Of a DNA stretch of 64,000 nucleotides, positions 11,407-22,855 are shown one piece after another. The stretch spans positions 29,682,501 to 29,746,500 of the forward strand of contig NC_088911.1 in assembly GCF_963576675.1 (NCBI RefSeq), written 5' to 3'. The notes below the pieces were generated by a model. The model was not told where the DNA came from, made no database searches, and worked only from the letters and a program-made list of their open reading frames with translations. The position numbers and the translations under genes are program-made. Origin of the DNA: Euphorbia lathyris (lineage: Eukaryota; Streptophyta; Magnoliopsida; Malpighiales; Euphorbiaceae). How positions within the stretch are numbered: position 1 is the stretch's first letter; each line of letters opens with the position of its first letter.

Positions 11407-12089
11407 AAATCAAAAGATGTTTCACAATTGTTTTAAATTATCTCTCAATCTGTATCCAAAAAAATCAATTGGACATGCTTTAAGTCTAAAATATCAATTA
11501 TTTGGATAATTTAAAACTTAAATAATATTAATCTATGTATAATTTTTTTTATTATATATATATATATACCTCAAAAATATTTTGGAACCCCTTCAATCTT
11601 AGGTCTTAGGTAACCGTACTCCTGACCTAAGCATGGGACTGCCCTGAATATTAAGTTGACAATATTTATATTTAAACTCTTAAAAGTTTTAAGAATCATT
11701 TAATTTTCTAAATCAAACTTGCGAAACTTTAATAATATTCTTAAGGATTAAGTTCTTAATATTTACAGGGTGTTTCAGCTTTTCGATGAGTGTTTAGCAT
11801 TTCAGTCCAAACCGTAAGAAATATAGCGTTTGGTTAGGTTTATATAACCGCAGCGTTTATCATTTTTTTTTGAAGCTGCAGCATTTTGAAGCGTTTTACG
11901 AAAAGCTCCTATGTGAAGCTTTTCATAAACAGCTATTTGCAGTTATTTGTTATTGATAAAATTATCCTTCTTATTTCCACAAAATATGTTTATTCTTTAA
12001 CATTATTTGTATTTCTATAGCATAATTACCAGAAAAACAAGTTTTATTGCGTTCAATAAATTTTTTATTTTTTATATAGATTATTTTTA

Positions 12090-13417
12090 GGGAAAAATAC
12101 AAAAATAAACCTTGTGGTTTGGGTCATTTTCAAACGTAGACTATGTGGTTTAAAAGTTTGCAAATTGGTACATTGAGGTTGATTCCGTTAGCAAACAGGG
12201 TCCAAATACACTAACGGTGTTAAAAAAGATGAGGTGGCAGTCAAAGTAAAAAAAAAAATATAAAGGGTAATTTTTACATTTCAGTTATTTTATATTTTAT
12301 AATTTATTATCTTTCTAAAATTGTAAACCTTCTTCAATCACTCCATCTGTATTTTTTCTCTCGCATCTCACTCTTCCTTACTCCTGCTGCAATGGTGAAA
12401 ATCTCAAAACGAATCTGACATTGATAGCCATAGATAGAATCAACAAATTTTGGAGTGAGAAAACGGGAAACATTCCCATTTTGATTGATTAAAGCAGAAA
12501 AACAAGAAAAGTAAAGAAGATGGAAAGGAGTAGCAGAAGATTAATAATGGATATTAACTTGCTAGAGCTATCAATTAAGTGAATAAATATGTTGCTAACA
12601 AAGAAGAGATTAGAAGCAATATGAACTTATGAAACAGAAAAAGAAGCAGGGAATCAATCAGTTCAATTATTCCGCATTCACTCAGTTGAATAAGATGAAA
12701 CCATTTTTCTTGAGAGATGCTTTGAATAACGTAGTCAAAATGAAGTACCCAAGCGCGGGATGAGCCTTTAGGGATTCGACTTTCAGGTGCGAGACTTCCT
12801 GTTGATGCAAGGTGATGCTAAGAATCTTCTTTTACTGTTCACGACTCCAATCTTCGTTCATCAGCTGCTAGAGAGTAGTCACATCTGTTGATTTTGGATG
12901 GAGACTGAAAAAGAAAAGGAGCAAGAGCTCTCCAAATCGATTCCGCTAAAGTTTTTTCCAAAAATCCAAAAATCTCTTTGGGTGAAAAAATCTGAGATTT
13001 TTCCTGTGCTAGATCTCGAGAAGAGAAAAAAAATCCAGAAATCTCCATTATCTTTTTATTACCGATAACCTGATGATGCTTCTTACACCATTGTAGGACA
13101 ACAAGGTTGAAGACGAAGAACAGACTTGTGCACGAGAGGTGTGAAAGAAAGAGGGGGAAGTGAGGTGTCTGTTGCCAATTGGGTAAGTTTTGATATTTTA
13201 AAAATATAATAAATTATAAAAATATAAAATAAATGAAATGGCAAAATTACCCTTCATATTTTTTGACTTTGACTGCCACCTCATCTTTTTTAACACCGTT
13301 AGTGTATTTGGACCCCGTTTGCTAACGGAATCAACCTCAATATAACAATTTGCAAACTTTTAAACCACATAGTCTACGTTTGACCCAAACCACAAAGTTT
13401 ATTTTTGTACTTTTTCC
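12090..13417. mobile_element. Mutator-type non-autonomous element with long TIRs
   Basis: 1328 bp flanked by a perfect 9-bp duplication ttattttta (12081-12089 and 13418-13426), the size typical of Mutator-like elements. The ends (gggaaaaatacaaaaataaa and its inverse) belong to TIRs of about 235 bp that pair across tagactatgtggtttaaaag, caccgttagtg and gaggtggcagtc. The interior, about 12330-13170, is less AT-rich and includes a stretch that could be captured host sequence, but I recognise no gene in it. Confidence 0.85.
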
Positions 13418-13469
13418 TTATTTTTATTAATTTGTGTAACACATTTTTTATTTTATAATAGAATAAGTT

Positions 13470-14042
13470 GTAAAAATACCCCTAACATTTATAGCTAGAA
13501 GCAATTTTACCCTTAACGTCTAAAATGATGCAATTATACCCTAATTTTGGCAGCCAAAAATAATTTTACTCCTAACATTGACAAGTTGGGTCAATTTAAG
13601 AAATAATTTATCAAACTGCATTCTTGGTCATGAATATTGTCATCTACACTTCACATGTGCACCATTTTATCATTGTTAGTAATAGATCACAAACATATGA
13701 TTAGACGTGAATTTTTTTTTAAGAAAATAAAAAAATATATTGTCTTTTGTAGGAGTTGAATAAAAAAATTCAATTATTTCACCGAATTTATAAATATTAA
13801 TTTATAATTTTATTATTAAATCACAAAAAAATATGACATCTCTTTTTTAGAAATACTGATATGTGCAATTGGTGTAGAATAAGAAATACAATATCTATGT
13901 TTTCTAATAATATATGAAATCGATCCAACTTGTCAATGTTAGGGGTAAAATTACTCTTAGCGATAAGCGTTATGGGTAAAATTGCACTATTTTAGACATT
14001 AAGAGTAAAATTATTCCTAGTTGTAAACGTTTTGGTCCTTTT
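13470..14042. repeat. MITE copy of the 'acccctaac' family
   Basis: The ends form inverted repeats: aaaaatacccctaac and cgtctaaaatgatgcaatt on the left match the inverse of the right end (tgcactattttagacatta). Internally it shares cattcttggtcatgaat and caaacatatg with the copy at 14981-15558. More diverged than that copy. No coding content. Confidence 0.7.
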
Positions 14043-14400
14043 ATAATTTCATCGTTTATTAATTTAAAACATGTCCATTTTAGATATTTTAAATCAGAAC
14101 AGCAACACTTCGATATGATTTTTACCAAACACTAGTAATTAAACAGCTAATAACAAACAACTAACAACAACAGCTAACAACTTACTGCAAACTGCTAATA
14201 GCAATAGCAACAGCTATTAGCTAATAGCTAAACCAAACAGACCCTTAAGTTCATATCCATTAACTAACAATTGCGTTTATATGGACTCTGATGATCACAT
14301 GAATTTGGTCATCCACCATAAAATCTAGACTAATTAAATCTAAACCTATTATAGTATTTTTTTTTCTTCATATTATTAGTAATGGTTGATGTATTGGGCC

Positions 14401-14780
14401 AACTCTAAATTATAAATTTTAGGGTAAATAATTATAAAGTACTTATATTTTTGCTTAACATACTAGTAGGTCCATCCTATTATTATAAGGTCCTTAAGTT
14501 TTATTTTAATCAACTTTAGTCATTCCATGTGTTTTTGTAGATGAAAGTCTAAATTGCCAAAAGTTATTTACATAAAAAAAACTTATTTTTTAATTTCAAA
14601 TTTAATCGAAATAGTTTTAATAAAGTTTATGAAGTATATATATATATACCAAAATTTATGTAATTGTATATACTAATCATTAAAAATGTATTTTTATTCT
14701 CTTAAATTTTTATTTTTTTAATATAATGTCTTTAAACTAGCATTAAATATTAATAAATTTTTTAAAAAATCATAAATTTA
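14401..14780. repeat. Partial copy of the MITE interrupted by element B
   Basis: From ccaactctaaattataaatt to the run ttttttaaaaaatcat it matches 18080-18127 joined to 38847-39160. It is cut short at the right, where the 'agctccctaaa' element begins. Confidence 0.65.
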
Positions 14781-14794
14781 GAGTTGGCATAATA

Positions 14795-15860
14795 GTAGAT
14801 TGGCTCCCTAAATTTTGCAAGTGTCTCACCAGCTCCCTAAACTTGCTTATTTCGTATCACCAGCTCCCTAAACTTGTCCATAAAAATTTATTAGCTCCCT
14901 AAACTTTGCAAGTATCTCATCAGCTCCCTAAACTTGTTTATTCTGTAACAACTAAATACAAAAAATCATAATACTAACTCGGGTTAAGGTGCAAAAATAC
15001 CCCTAACGTCTAAAATGATGCAATTTTACCCCCAACGTTGGAAGCCAAGAGCAATTTTTTACCCCTAACATTGATAAATTTGGTTAATTTGAGAAATAAT
15101 TCATCCTAACATTGATAAATTGGGTTAATTTGAGAAAAAATTCATCAAACTGTCTTCTCGATCATGAATCTTGTCATCCACACTTCACACGTGTGTCATT
15201 TTATCAGTAACAAATCACAAACATATGTTGGAATGTGAAAAAAATATAATGTCTTTTGTACGAATTGGACAAAAAAATCAAAAAATTCACCAAATTTATA
15301 AATATCAATCTTCAATTCTATTATTAAATTATAAAAACATGAAATCTTTTTTTAAACAAATCGATATGCAATTGGTGCAAAATAAGGAACAAAAATATTT
15401 GTGTTTTATAATAGTGTCCGAAATTGACCCAAATTATCAACGTTAGGGATAAATTTGCTCTTGCCTACTAACGTCATGGGTAAAATTGCACCATTTTAGA
15501 CGTTATGTGTAAATTACTCATGACCCAAAATATTAGGGGTATTTTTGCACCTTAACCCTGTTAACTCTCAATCCTCATCATTTCGATCTCTCAATCCTGC
15601 AACATTAATAGGTTGAAAGGTAGGGGAAGAGAAAAAATTACCTCACAAATAGATGAATATGTGTTTTTAGAATTTAGGTTTAATAAGTTTTTGTATTTAG
15701 TTGTTATGGAATAAGCAAGTTTAGAGAGCTGATGAGATATTTGCAAAGTTCATCGAGCTAATAGGTTTTTATGAATAAGTTTAGGGAGCTGGTGATACGA
15801 AATAAGCAAATTTAGGGAGCTAGTAAAACACTTGCAAAATTCAGGGAGCCATTCATGGAG
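14795..15860. repeat. Inverted-repeat element with 'agctccctaaa' ends
   Basis: The left end (ggctccctaaattttgcaag, with several agctccctaaact repeats) is matched in inverse at 15690-15855. Its middle is occupied by a second element (14981-15558). The repeated phrase 'agctccctaaact' occurs four to five times per arm. Confidence 0.65.
14981..15558. mobile_element. Nested MITE with 'gggttaaggtgcaaaaatac' ends
   Basis: 578 bp. The left end gggttaaggtgcaaaaatac is exactly inverted at the right end (gtatttttgcaccttaaccc). Flanking 9-mers tactaactc and tgttaactc match at 7 of 9 positions, which suggests a Mutator-type duplication. It belongs to the same family as 13470-14042. Confidence 0.75.
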
Positions 15861-16008
15861 CTGGTGATGTATTAGGCCTTTAGAGTTTATATTTATGTTT
15901 TAAAGTGTATAATTTATATTTTAGGATTCGTTTTTTTTAAAGAAATCGATATAGTTAAAACTTAATTAATTACACAATTTAATTAGTATACCACATGCTT
16001 CTCTCTCT

Positions 16009-16128
16009 CAAATCTATTTTCTCTTTTTCAGATCTGTATTCTCTCTTCCAGATCTGTTTTCTTTCTTTCAGATCTATCTTCTATCTTTCAGATCTATCTT
16101 CTCTCTCTCAGATCTGTCTTCTTTCTTT
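16009..16128 (+). repeat. Six 20-bp tandem repeats at the 5' end of a LINE
   Basis: Unit cagatctgtyttctytcttt, starting at 16009, 16029, 16049, 16069, 16089 and 16109 with no period slippage. It is a pyrimidine-rich array lying just upstream of LINE ORF1, where a 5' UTR or internal promoter would be. Confidence 0.85.
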
Positions 16129-16186
16129 CTTACTCATTGTTTGAGTAAGGCGGTTTGGGTTTGTCTGAGGTGAGTCTGGTGCATGG

Positions 16187-17585
16187 TTGGTTGCTTGGTC
16201 AGCTCTCGCAGATCTGACGGAGATGGATTGCTCCATTGCTCATCTTTTTTCTAGATCCTCTTTCTTGAAGCATGCCTTGCCTGGATCTCGTGATGCTGCG
16301 ACTTGTCCTTCTTTGAGACCCGTGCCCTCTGATGGGCCTGGTCCTATCTGGCTACTCTTGTTGGTGCTGCTCCTTCTGCGACTATTTCTCCTGATGTTCC
16401 TCCCCCCGTGGATCGATCTCTTATATCTGAAGAAGGCGACTTTAAAGCCATCAAAATTCAGCAGGATATTTATAATGAAAGGCTCAATATTTGTAAGCAT
16501 TCTATTATCGGGCGTATCACTCTTGCTAAAGGGGAATCTCCTTGGAAGCAGCCGGACTTGAAGGCTAAACTTTCATCTATTTGGGGTTGTTCTCCTAACT
16601 GGAAATTGATTTCTCTACTTAGAGGTTTTTACCACATCATTCTTTCGTCTGCAGAGGCTCTCCAATCTGTTTCGAGTCGTGGTGCCATTGCTCTTAGGCC
16701 TGGGATTATGCGTTTCATTCCTTAGAGCTCGGGATTTAATCTGGACTCTCACAAATCCACATCTGCTCAAGTCTGGGTCCGATTCTACAATCTTCCTTAG
16801 GAATTATGGAATAAACGGATCATGGCAAGCATTGCAAGGGCGATTGGGGTGCCCCTTCGTTTTGACAAGAATACTGTGGAGGGTGAAATGGGTCATTATG
16901 CTCGTATCTTAATTGATATGGAGCTTTCTAAGGAAATTCAATACAAATTAAGGGTGGATACTGACACCTCAATGCATTGGATCTCCCTTGAATATGAAAG
17001 GCTTCTTGACTTATGCTCCATTTGCTATTCCATTGGTCATTCTGTTGGAGCTTGTAGGAGGAACCTTCGTCGTGAAGAACATGTTGACATAAAGCAAAGA
17101 AATGGGAAGCAAAATATAAGATCTCCCGAGCACCGAGGTAGGTCTGTTACTCAGATTTAGAAACAAAAGCTAGGATTTCACATTGATACTAGTGAATCCT
17201 CTAAAGGGGCTCCTGCCAAAGGAGAGTTTGACAAACCTAATAACTGTGACTTAAAGATGGTACTTCATAGTTCAGTTAAGATTAGTGAGTCGGTTCTTGA
17301 TTCTGATTCTGGCACGGCCCCTGCCTTTCATTCTATTGGCTTTCCATCTTGGGTTGGCAAACCTCTCGCCCCAATCCTCAGGTTTCTGAATTTCCTAATT
17401 TGCAAATCATTGAGCATTCAGAAAACAATGACATTTTTCATGTGGTTAATGATCCAGAGGAAAAGACTTGGTCTAAAGTCTAGAAAAGGAAAAAGCACAA
17501 AGATAACAACGTTCCCCTTGAGGTCAGTGGTAAACGGCATAGCAAGCCGCATGTGCGGTTTCAATGATTGTGTTATTTTGGAATT
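16187..17585 (+). pseudogene. LINE ORF1 (DUF4283 and zinc knuckle), decayed
   Basis: RNA-binding ORF1 protein of plant L1 elements. The main part lies in the frame of 16408-17160: the DUF4283-like segment (IIGRITLAKGESPWK, LKAKLSSIWGCSPNWKLISL, then ARAIGVPLRFDK and GHYARILIDMELS) and a CCHC knuckle CSICYSIGHSVGAC at about 17010-17055. Breaks are TAG at 16723-16725, a further stop near 16797 where a Trp is usual, and a change of frame upstream of 16408. The C-terminal part after 17160 is poorly conserved and out of frame. The start is uncertain. Confidence 0.75.
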
Positions 17586-17651
17586 GTAGGGGCATCGTTA
17601 ATGATCGCACTCAACGAGCCCTGAAGCTTCTATGCCAGCAACATCGTCCTG

Positions 17652-18080
17652 ATTTTTTGTTACTGATAAAACGACGCACGTGTGAAAAGTAAATGACAAG
17701 ATTCATGATCGAGAAGACAGTTTGATGAATTATTTCTCAAATTAACCCAATTTATCAATGTTAGGATGAATTATTTCTCAAATTAACCAAATTTATCAAT
17801 GTTAGGGGTAAAATTGCTCTTGGCTTCCAATGTTGGGGTAAAATTGCATCATTTTAGACGTTAGGGGTATTTTTTGCACCTTAACCCGAGTTAATATTAT
17901 GGTTTTTGCATTTAGTTGTTATAGAATAAACAAGTTTAGGGAGCTGATGAGATACTTGCAAAGTTTAGGGAGCTAATAAATTTTTATTGACAAGTTTAAG
18001 GAGCTGGTGATACGAAATAAGCAAGTTTAGGGAGCTGGTGAGACACTTGCAAAATTTAGGGAGCCAATCTAGTATTAGGA
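17652..18080 (-). repeat. Inverted copy of 14780-15215
   Basis: The reverse complement reads through the left arm of the 'agctccctaaa' element and into the nested 'gggttaaggtgc' MITE, including the same junction (ataatattaactc then gggttaagg). The whole composite was therefore copied after the nesting event. The arms are about 430 bp and highly similar, and they enclose the LINE. Confidence 0.8.
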
Positions 18081-18127
18081 CAACTCTAAATTATAAATTT
18101 TAGGGTAAATAATTATAAAGTCCTTAT

Positions 18128-19624
18128 TGTTGAAACACCTTTCCACATGATTTTGATTTGACAAAATTATTTAAGTTAATCCATGATTAAGGGACAATTA
18201 AATTTAAGTGCTTTGATTTAATTGTACTAATATGTTTGTTCAATGTTGAGTATAAATATAAATGCAAATGGAAATAAAAAGTAAGATAGGACGAAGTCAG
18301 CATGAGAATACATCACAAGCTGAGTGGAGTGTAACTCAGCGTGACAGAAGATAAGTCATCTTCAGAACAGAAGCTTAAAGATCAAGCTAATCAACGAAGC
18401 TGAGTGGAACGGAACTCAGTATTAAAAGTAGAGAAGTCTTCTTGGGAACTATATCTTGCAGAACTAAGCTGACCATGAAAGCTGAGTAGAAGAGAACTCA
18501 GTATCTGAATTGGCAATAATCAAAGACAACGACTATCAAAGTCAAGCTGAGTAATCCTCAGGACAGCGTGAATGATCTGTTTGTTAAAAGATAAGATCCG
18601 ACAACTCTCTGCACCAATAATAGAAACCTTGGAATTACGCAAAAGCCAATTTCGAGATGCATGGGTCAACTGTTCGTTAGCTAAAAGACGAACTGGCGCA
18701 AGAAGACAAAACCTGTGAGAAAAAGACAAACCTGACGACTGCAGAATTCAGACGACAGGATTGGCCTGCAAATCTGAAGCTGACCAGAGCCTTGTCGCAA
18801 AAAGGAGCCGTTTGGATTCAACGGACAAATCCAGAATTCAAATGAACAAGTCTTCAGAATACAGCTATAAAAGGACAAGTACACTTCTTGGATCTTTTGC
18901 CGATTATGAAAACAAAAAGAGAATAAGAGCATACATATAAAAGCACACCAATACAAGAAAGAGATCTTACACCAAATTTCTATTCCTGTGTAAATGCTAG
19001 AGTGATTTTCTTTGTAATCATCTAAAGTGTTCTTTGTCTAAAAAAGAACAATTTTGTATCAATCATAGTATTGAGAGAGTGTGCTGAGTACTCAGTGTTA
19101 AGTACTCAGTGGTAGAGAAATCTAGGTGTTCGGTTATAGCACTTAGTAGGAGTTGAGTAGATGAATAGAGGACGGTACTCTTGCATATTCAACTGCCTTG
19201 TAAACGGTTTTCGCTCTACCTTTAAAGAGCTCAGTATTGGATTTAAAAAGCCCGGAGGGATTCTGGGGACTGGACGTAGCGGAGAGGTCGAACCAGGATA
19301 AGTCGTGCTGAGTAATTTTTAACTCTCTTTCAATATATATCTGTATGTGTTGCTTGCTATATTTGCTCATTATATAAATTGTGTAAGCTGACAGTGAGTA
19401 AATCAGAGTGCTGAGTTGGAAGCTGACCGCAAAAGTGTCATTTCCCAACTCACAAGTAAAACAGTTCTAGTCAGTATCTGACTAAAGCCGTCTTACACCT
19501 CACTTGGCCGCACTGACCAAAGCTGAGTTGTGAAACTCAAAGAATTGAATTAAGTCAGCGTAATTAAAGCGAAAAAGTTATATTAGTTCCTAACCCCCTT
19601 GGAACTAATCACACGGGACCAACA
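18128..19624 (+). repeat. 5' LTR of element B
   Basis: Begins TGTTGAAACACC and ends GGGACCAACA. It has a TATA box (ctataaaagg, 18866-18872) and a 9-bp-stem hairpin (19582-19609) near the end. By eye it differs from the 3' LTR at a few per cent of positions (about 15 differences in the first 560 bp). Confidence 0.95.
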
Positions 19625-19626
19625 AG

Positions 19627-19640
19627 TGGTATCAGAGCCA
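19627..19640 (+). other. Primer binding site of element B
   Basis: TGGTATCAGAGCCA, two bases after the 5' LTR; this complements the 3' end of plant initiator-Met tRNA and primes minus-strand synthesis. Confidence 0.92.
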
Positions 19641-19688
19641 AATACCTCACTACTCAAAGATTTAACTATCTTGAGCTGATCCCGATAA

Positions 19689-21471
19689 ATGGCTGAGAAC
19701 AGCACTCGTTTCCTTCCAGGGAACCAAACAACTCAGATACTCCCAGAGGGATTATCAATTAGTCGGCCTCCCCTATTCTTTGGATCAAATTATACATTCT
19801 GGAAGAATAGGATGAAGAACTTTATTCAAGCCACAAACATGAGTGCATGGCTTGCAATAGTTCAAGGCCCATATGTGCCTTATAAAACTGTTAACAATGA
19901 GAAAGTTGTTAAGAGTGAAACTGAGTGGTCTGAAGATGACCTTAAGAAATTACAAAATAATGCTTCGGCTATCAATATGCTTCACTGTGCGTTAGATGTT
20001 GCAGAATACAATAAGATTTCAGGTTGCGAGTCAGCACATAAGATTTGGAAAAAGCTTGAGGTAACCTATGAAGGTACAAGCAAAGTCAAGGAATCAAAGG
20101 TGAACCAACATATGAGATTATACGAGCTGTTCGAGATGAACGACAATGAGGACATCTCTGGAATGAACGCTAGATTCACCAACATCATAAATGAGCTAAA
20201 GAGACTCGGCAAAAACTTCACTGAAGAAGAGCAGGTGAAGAAAATCTTGAGAAGCTTACCGAAGAGCTGGCAAGCTAAGAAAATGGTCGTGGAGGAAGCT
20301 CAAGACTTGACAACATATAAATACGACGAGCTGATCGGATCTCTGCTGACTCATGAGATCTCTATGAAAAATTTCGAAGCAAAAGAAAAGTAAGAAGACA
20401 ATAAACAAAAATCACTTGTCATGAAAGCTGACTCAACCGAAGCTGACTCATCGGATGATGAGGAAATGGCCATGTTTATGAGGAAGATGAAGAAGCTGTT
20501 CAGAAAAAATGAAAAGAACAACAAGAGGCCATTCAGAAGAGGCGATAGGTACAAAGCTGAGTCCAATGACAAATACAAAAAGGACAGCTCCAAGCCTGTC
20601 ACGTGCTTTGAGTGCCATCAAATTGGGCACATTAAGTCAAGCTGCCCTAATCTGAAGAAAGAAAAGAAGGGAAGCAAAAAGGTAATGGTGGCCAGATGGA
20701 GTGACAACGATGAGTCAACATCATCTAAAGCTGATGCCACCGAGTCAGCAAACATATGCTTCATGGCCGATGACGCTGCTGACCACACTCGATCTGAGCA
20801 AGCTGACCTCTCTGAAGAATCTGAACATGAGGAGTACTCAAATGAGGTAACATCCTTACACTTACTTAGAAATGAAATGATTAACGCCCTGAGTGATTTA
20901 TATACACTGACTAAAAAGTGTAACAAGAAAATAAAGGCACTCAGCAGGCGGTGTGACGAGATTGAAGAGGTCAAACTTAGTGACCTCCGATATCTTCTCC
21001 AAGACAACTCAACTTTGCATAACAAACATGGAAATTATGCACAAGTTTGTCTCGGAAGTCCAATCAGATTCAAAGAAACTGAGAAAGGATGTCACAAACC
21101 TTTAGAACCAAATAAAAGGTTCAAACAAATCCCATACTGAGTACTCAGGTACTGGTCAGCGCAGACAGTTCACTCAGTGTGACTGTTGTGGGAAAAGGGG
21201 ACACACAATAGATGTGTGTTGGTATAACAAGCGGATTGTCCAATGTGACTTCTGCGTAAAGAAAGGACATACCACTAAGGTATGTTGGCATGCTCAGCAC
21301 AATGGTGCTGACCAAAAACAAAGTCACCCTAAAAGGGTAACTCATTGTGACTTTTGTGGTAAACAAGGCCACACCATAAAAGTATGCCGTCACAAATTAA
21401 AACATGATTTTGCACCTGTTTATGCTAACAAACGAGGACCCAAAAAGAATTGGGTACCTAAAGATGAATAG
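19689..21471 (+). pseudogene. gag: Gag of element B with four CCHC knuckles, decayed
   Basis: Capsid and nucleocapsid part of the polyprotein. Residues 1-234 (19689-20393) carry the copia-type gag domain (FWKNRMKNFIQA, AHKIWKKLEVTYEGT, FTNIINELKRLGK, ILRSLPKSW). A TAA at 20391-20393 interrupts it, and the same frame goes on to 21140 with a CCHC knuckle CFECHQIGHIKSSC at about 20600-20640. After a frame change near 21130 come three more knuckles in tandem: CDCCGKRGHTIDVC, CDFCVKKGHTTKVC and CDFCGKQGHTIKVC (21181-21395). Four knuckles is more than the one or two usual in copia gag. A TAG at 21469-21471 separates this from the protease. Confidence 0.88.
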
Positions 21472-21477
21472 TTTAAA

Positions 21478-22855
21478 ATGCAGGTGAGCCTGAGATGCAT
21501 GGAGAAATCGAAACTATGGTATATTGATAGCGCATGCTCGAGGCACATGACTGGTGATGAAACTCAGTTCATCACACTTGAGCTTAAACGAGGTGGAAAC
21601 GTAAGCTTTGGAGACAATAAAAAGGGAAAGATAGTAGGATCAGATACTATCGAAGGTAATCCTACTATTGAGTCAGTCTCCTTAGTTAAGGGTCTCAAAT
21701 ACAATCTATTGAGCGTAGCTCAGCTGTGTGATAGCGGTAGACAGGTTGTATTTGATGCTACTTAGTGTCGGATACTCGAGGGAAAACAAACAATTTGATT
21801 TTAACTGCCCCTCGTGTTGACAACGTATATATGTTGAGTTTAGAAAAACATTTTTCAAAAAATATATGCTTACTGTCTAAAGAGGATAACTCCTGGCTAT
21901 GGCATAGGAGACTTGGTCATGTAAGCATGGACCTCCTTGCCAAATTAGCTAGAAAGCAATTAGTTGAGGGACTGCCCAAATTGAAATTTGAAAAAGATCA
22001 ATTATGTAATGCTTGTCAGCAAGGTAAACAAACGAAAAAGTCTTTTCAAAGTAAAAACATTGTCTCAACCAAGAGACCATTGGAATTACTACATTTGGAC
22101 CTTTTCGGACCTGTCCAGCCACTCAGCTTGGGCGGTAAGAAATTCTCCTTAGTCATTGTAGACGATTTCTCTCGGTATACTTGGATCATCTTGCTGAGTA
22201 GCAAGGATGAAACTTTTGATATGTTCACAACATTGATTAAGAAGCTTGAAAATGACAAAGACCTAAAAGTAGCTCATATTAGAAGTGACAATGGCGGAGA
22301 ATTCAAAAACCAACAGTTTGATGAATTTTGCGAAGTCAGTGGCATTGACCATAACTTCTCTACTCCTAGGACACCTCAACAAAATGGGGTTGTTGAAAGG
22401 AAGAACAGAACAATAGTTGAAATTGCTAGGACAATGCTGAGCGAAAATAGGCTTCCAAAGTATTTCTGGGGTGAAGCTGTCCACACAGCATGCTACATAC
22501 TGAATAGGGCTTTAGTTAGACCTATACTCAAGAAAACCCCTTATGAACTTTGGAAAGGGCGAAAGCCCAACATTGGATACTTTCGTTCTTTTGGGTGTAA
22601 GTGCTTTATACTCAATACAAAAGATAACCTTGCTAAATTTGATGCTAAAGCTGACGAAGCGATCTTTTTAGGGTACTCAACTAACATTAAAGCATATAGG
22701 GTGTATAATAAACGAACTCAAGTTGTAGAAGAGTCCATCCATATAGAGTTTGATGAAACTGACCCTGCAGGAAAGACAACTCAGCCCGCCGAAGATGAAC
22801 CAAGCTCAGCTTCCGCTGACCAAACAAGAGCCGCTGAGTCATCAGTACAAGGGCT
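21478..22855 (+). pseudogene. pol: Protease and integrase part of element B pol, split by insertion
   Basis: Aspartic protease: LWYIDSACSRHMTGD at about 21514-21560, with the catalytic Asp in DSA. After a stop and frame change at about 21763-21790 comes the integrase: the HHCC zinc domain (HRRLGH ... CNACQQGK), then the DDE core with Asp in LHLDLFG, Asp in IRSDNGGEF and Glu in NGVVERKNRTI, and the C-terminal part (FGCKCFILNTKDNLAKFD, FLGYS). The frame is open from 21765 until the Athila-like element enters at 22856 in the linker before RT. All catalytic residues are present, but two breaks precede the core. Confidence 0.93.

Larger units (their letters stand above)
11766..14247. repeat. Possible hAT-like non-autonomous element hosting nested MITEs
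   Basis: The left end begins cagggtgtttcagc, and the right end reads ctattagctaatagctaaaccaaacagaccctt. Sub-terminal blocks (ctatttgcagttatttgtta and the inverse of tagcagtttgcagtaagttg) resemble each other in inverse orientation, as in plant hAT MITEs. No clear 8-bp duplication was found, so the limits are tentative. Confidence 0.35.
16009..17660 (+). mobile_element. L1-type LINE, 5' half only
   Basis: The 5' tandem array is followed by an ORF1 with a DUF4283-like domain and CCHC knuckle, and then by the first 30-odd codons of ORF2 (ATG 17563; LFWNCRGIV, the start of the AP endonuclease). The element stops at about 17652-17660, where the inverted copy of the neighbouring MITE begins. Keeping the 5' end and losing the 3' end is the opposite of normal LINE truncation, so a later deletion or rearrangement is inferred. 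Confidence 0.8.

Noticed and set aside
11766..14247. Confident hAT transposon call
   Set aside because: End sequences suggest hAT but no 8-bp duplication or transposase was found, so it is kept only as a low-confidence repeat.
15998..16130. CRISPR-like array (20-bp repeats)
   Set aside because: The units are contiguous without unique spacers and the genome is plant nuclear; it is a tandem repeat of a LINE leader.
19627..19640. tRNA-like similarity next to the element B LTR
   Set aside because: It is only the 3' tRNA complement used as a primer site; no cloverleaf can be drawn. No tRNA or rRNA gene was found in the window.
20351..21025. Overlapping minus-strand frames rich in Ser and Phe in the gag of element B
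   Set aside because: Antisense of Lys/Glu/Asp-rich gag; no conserved motif.
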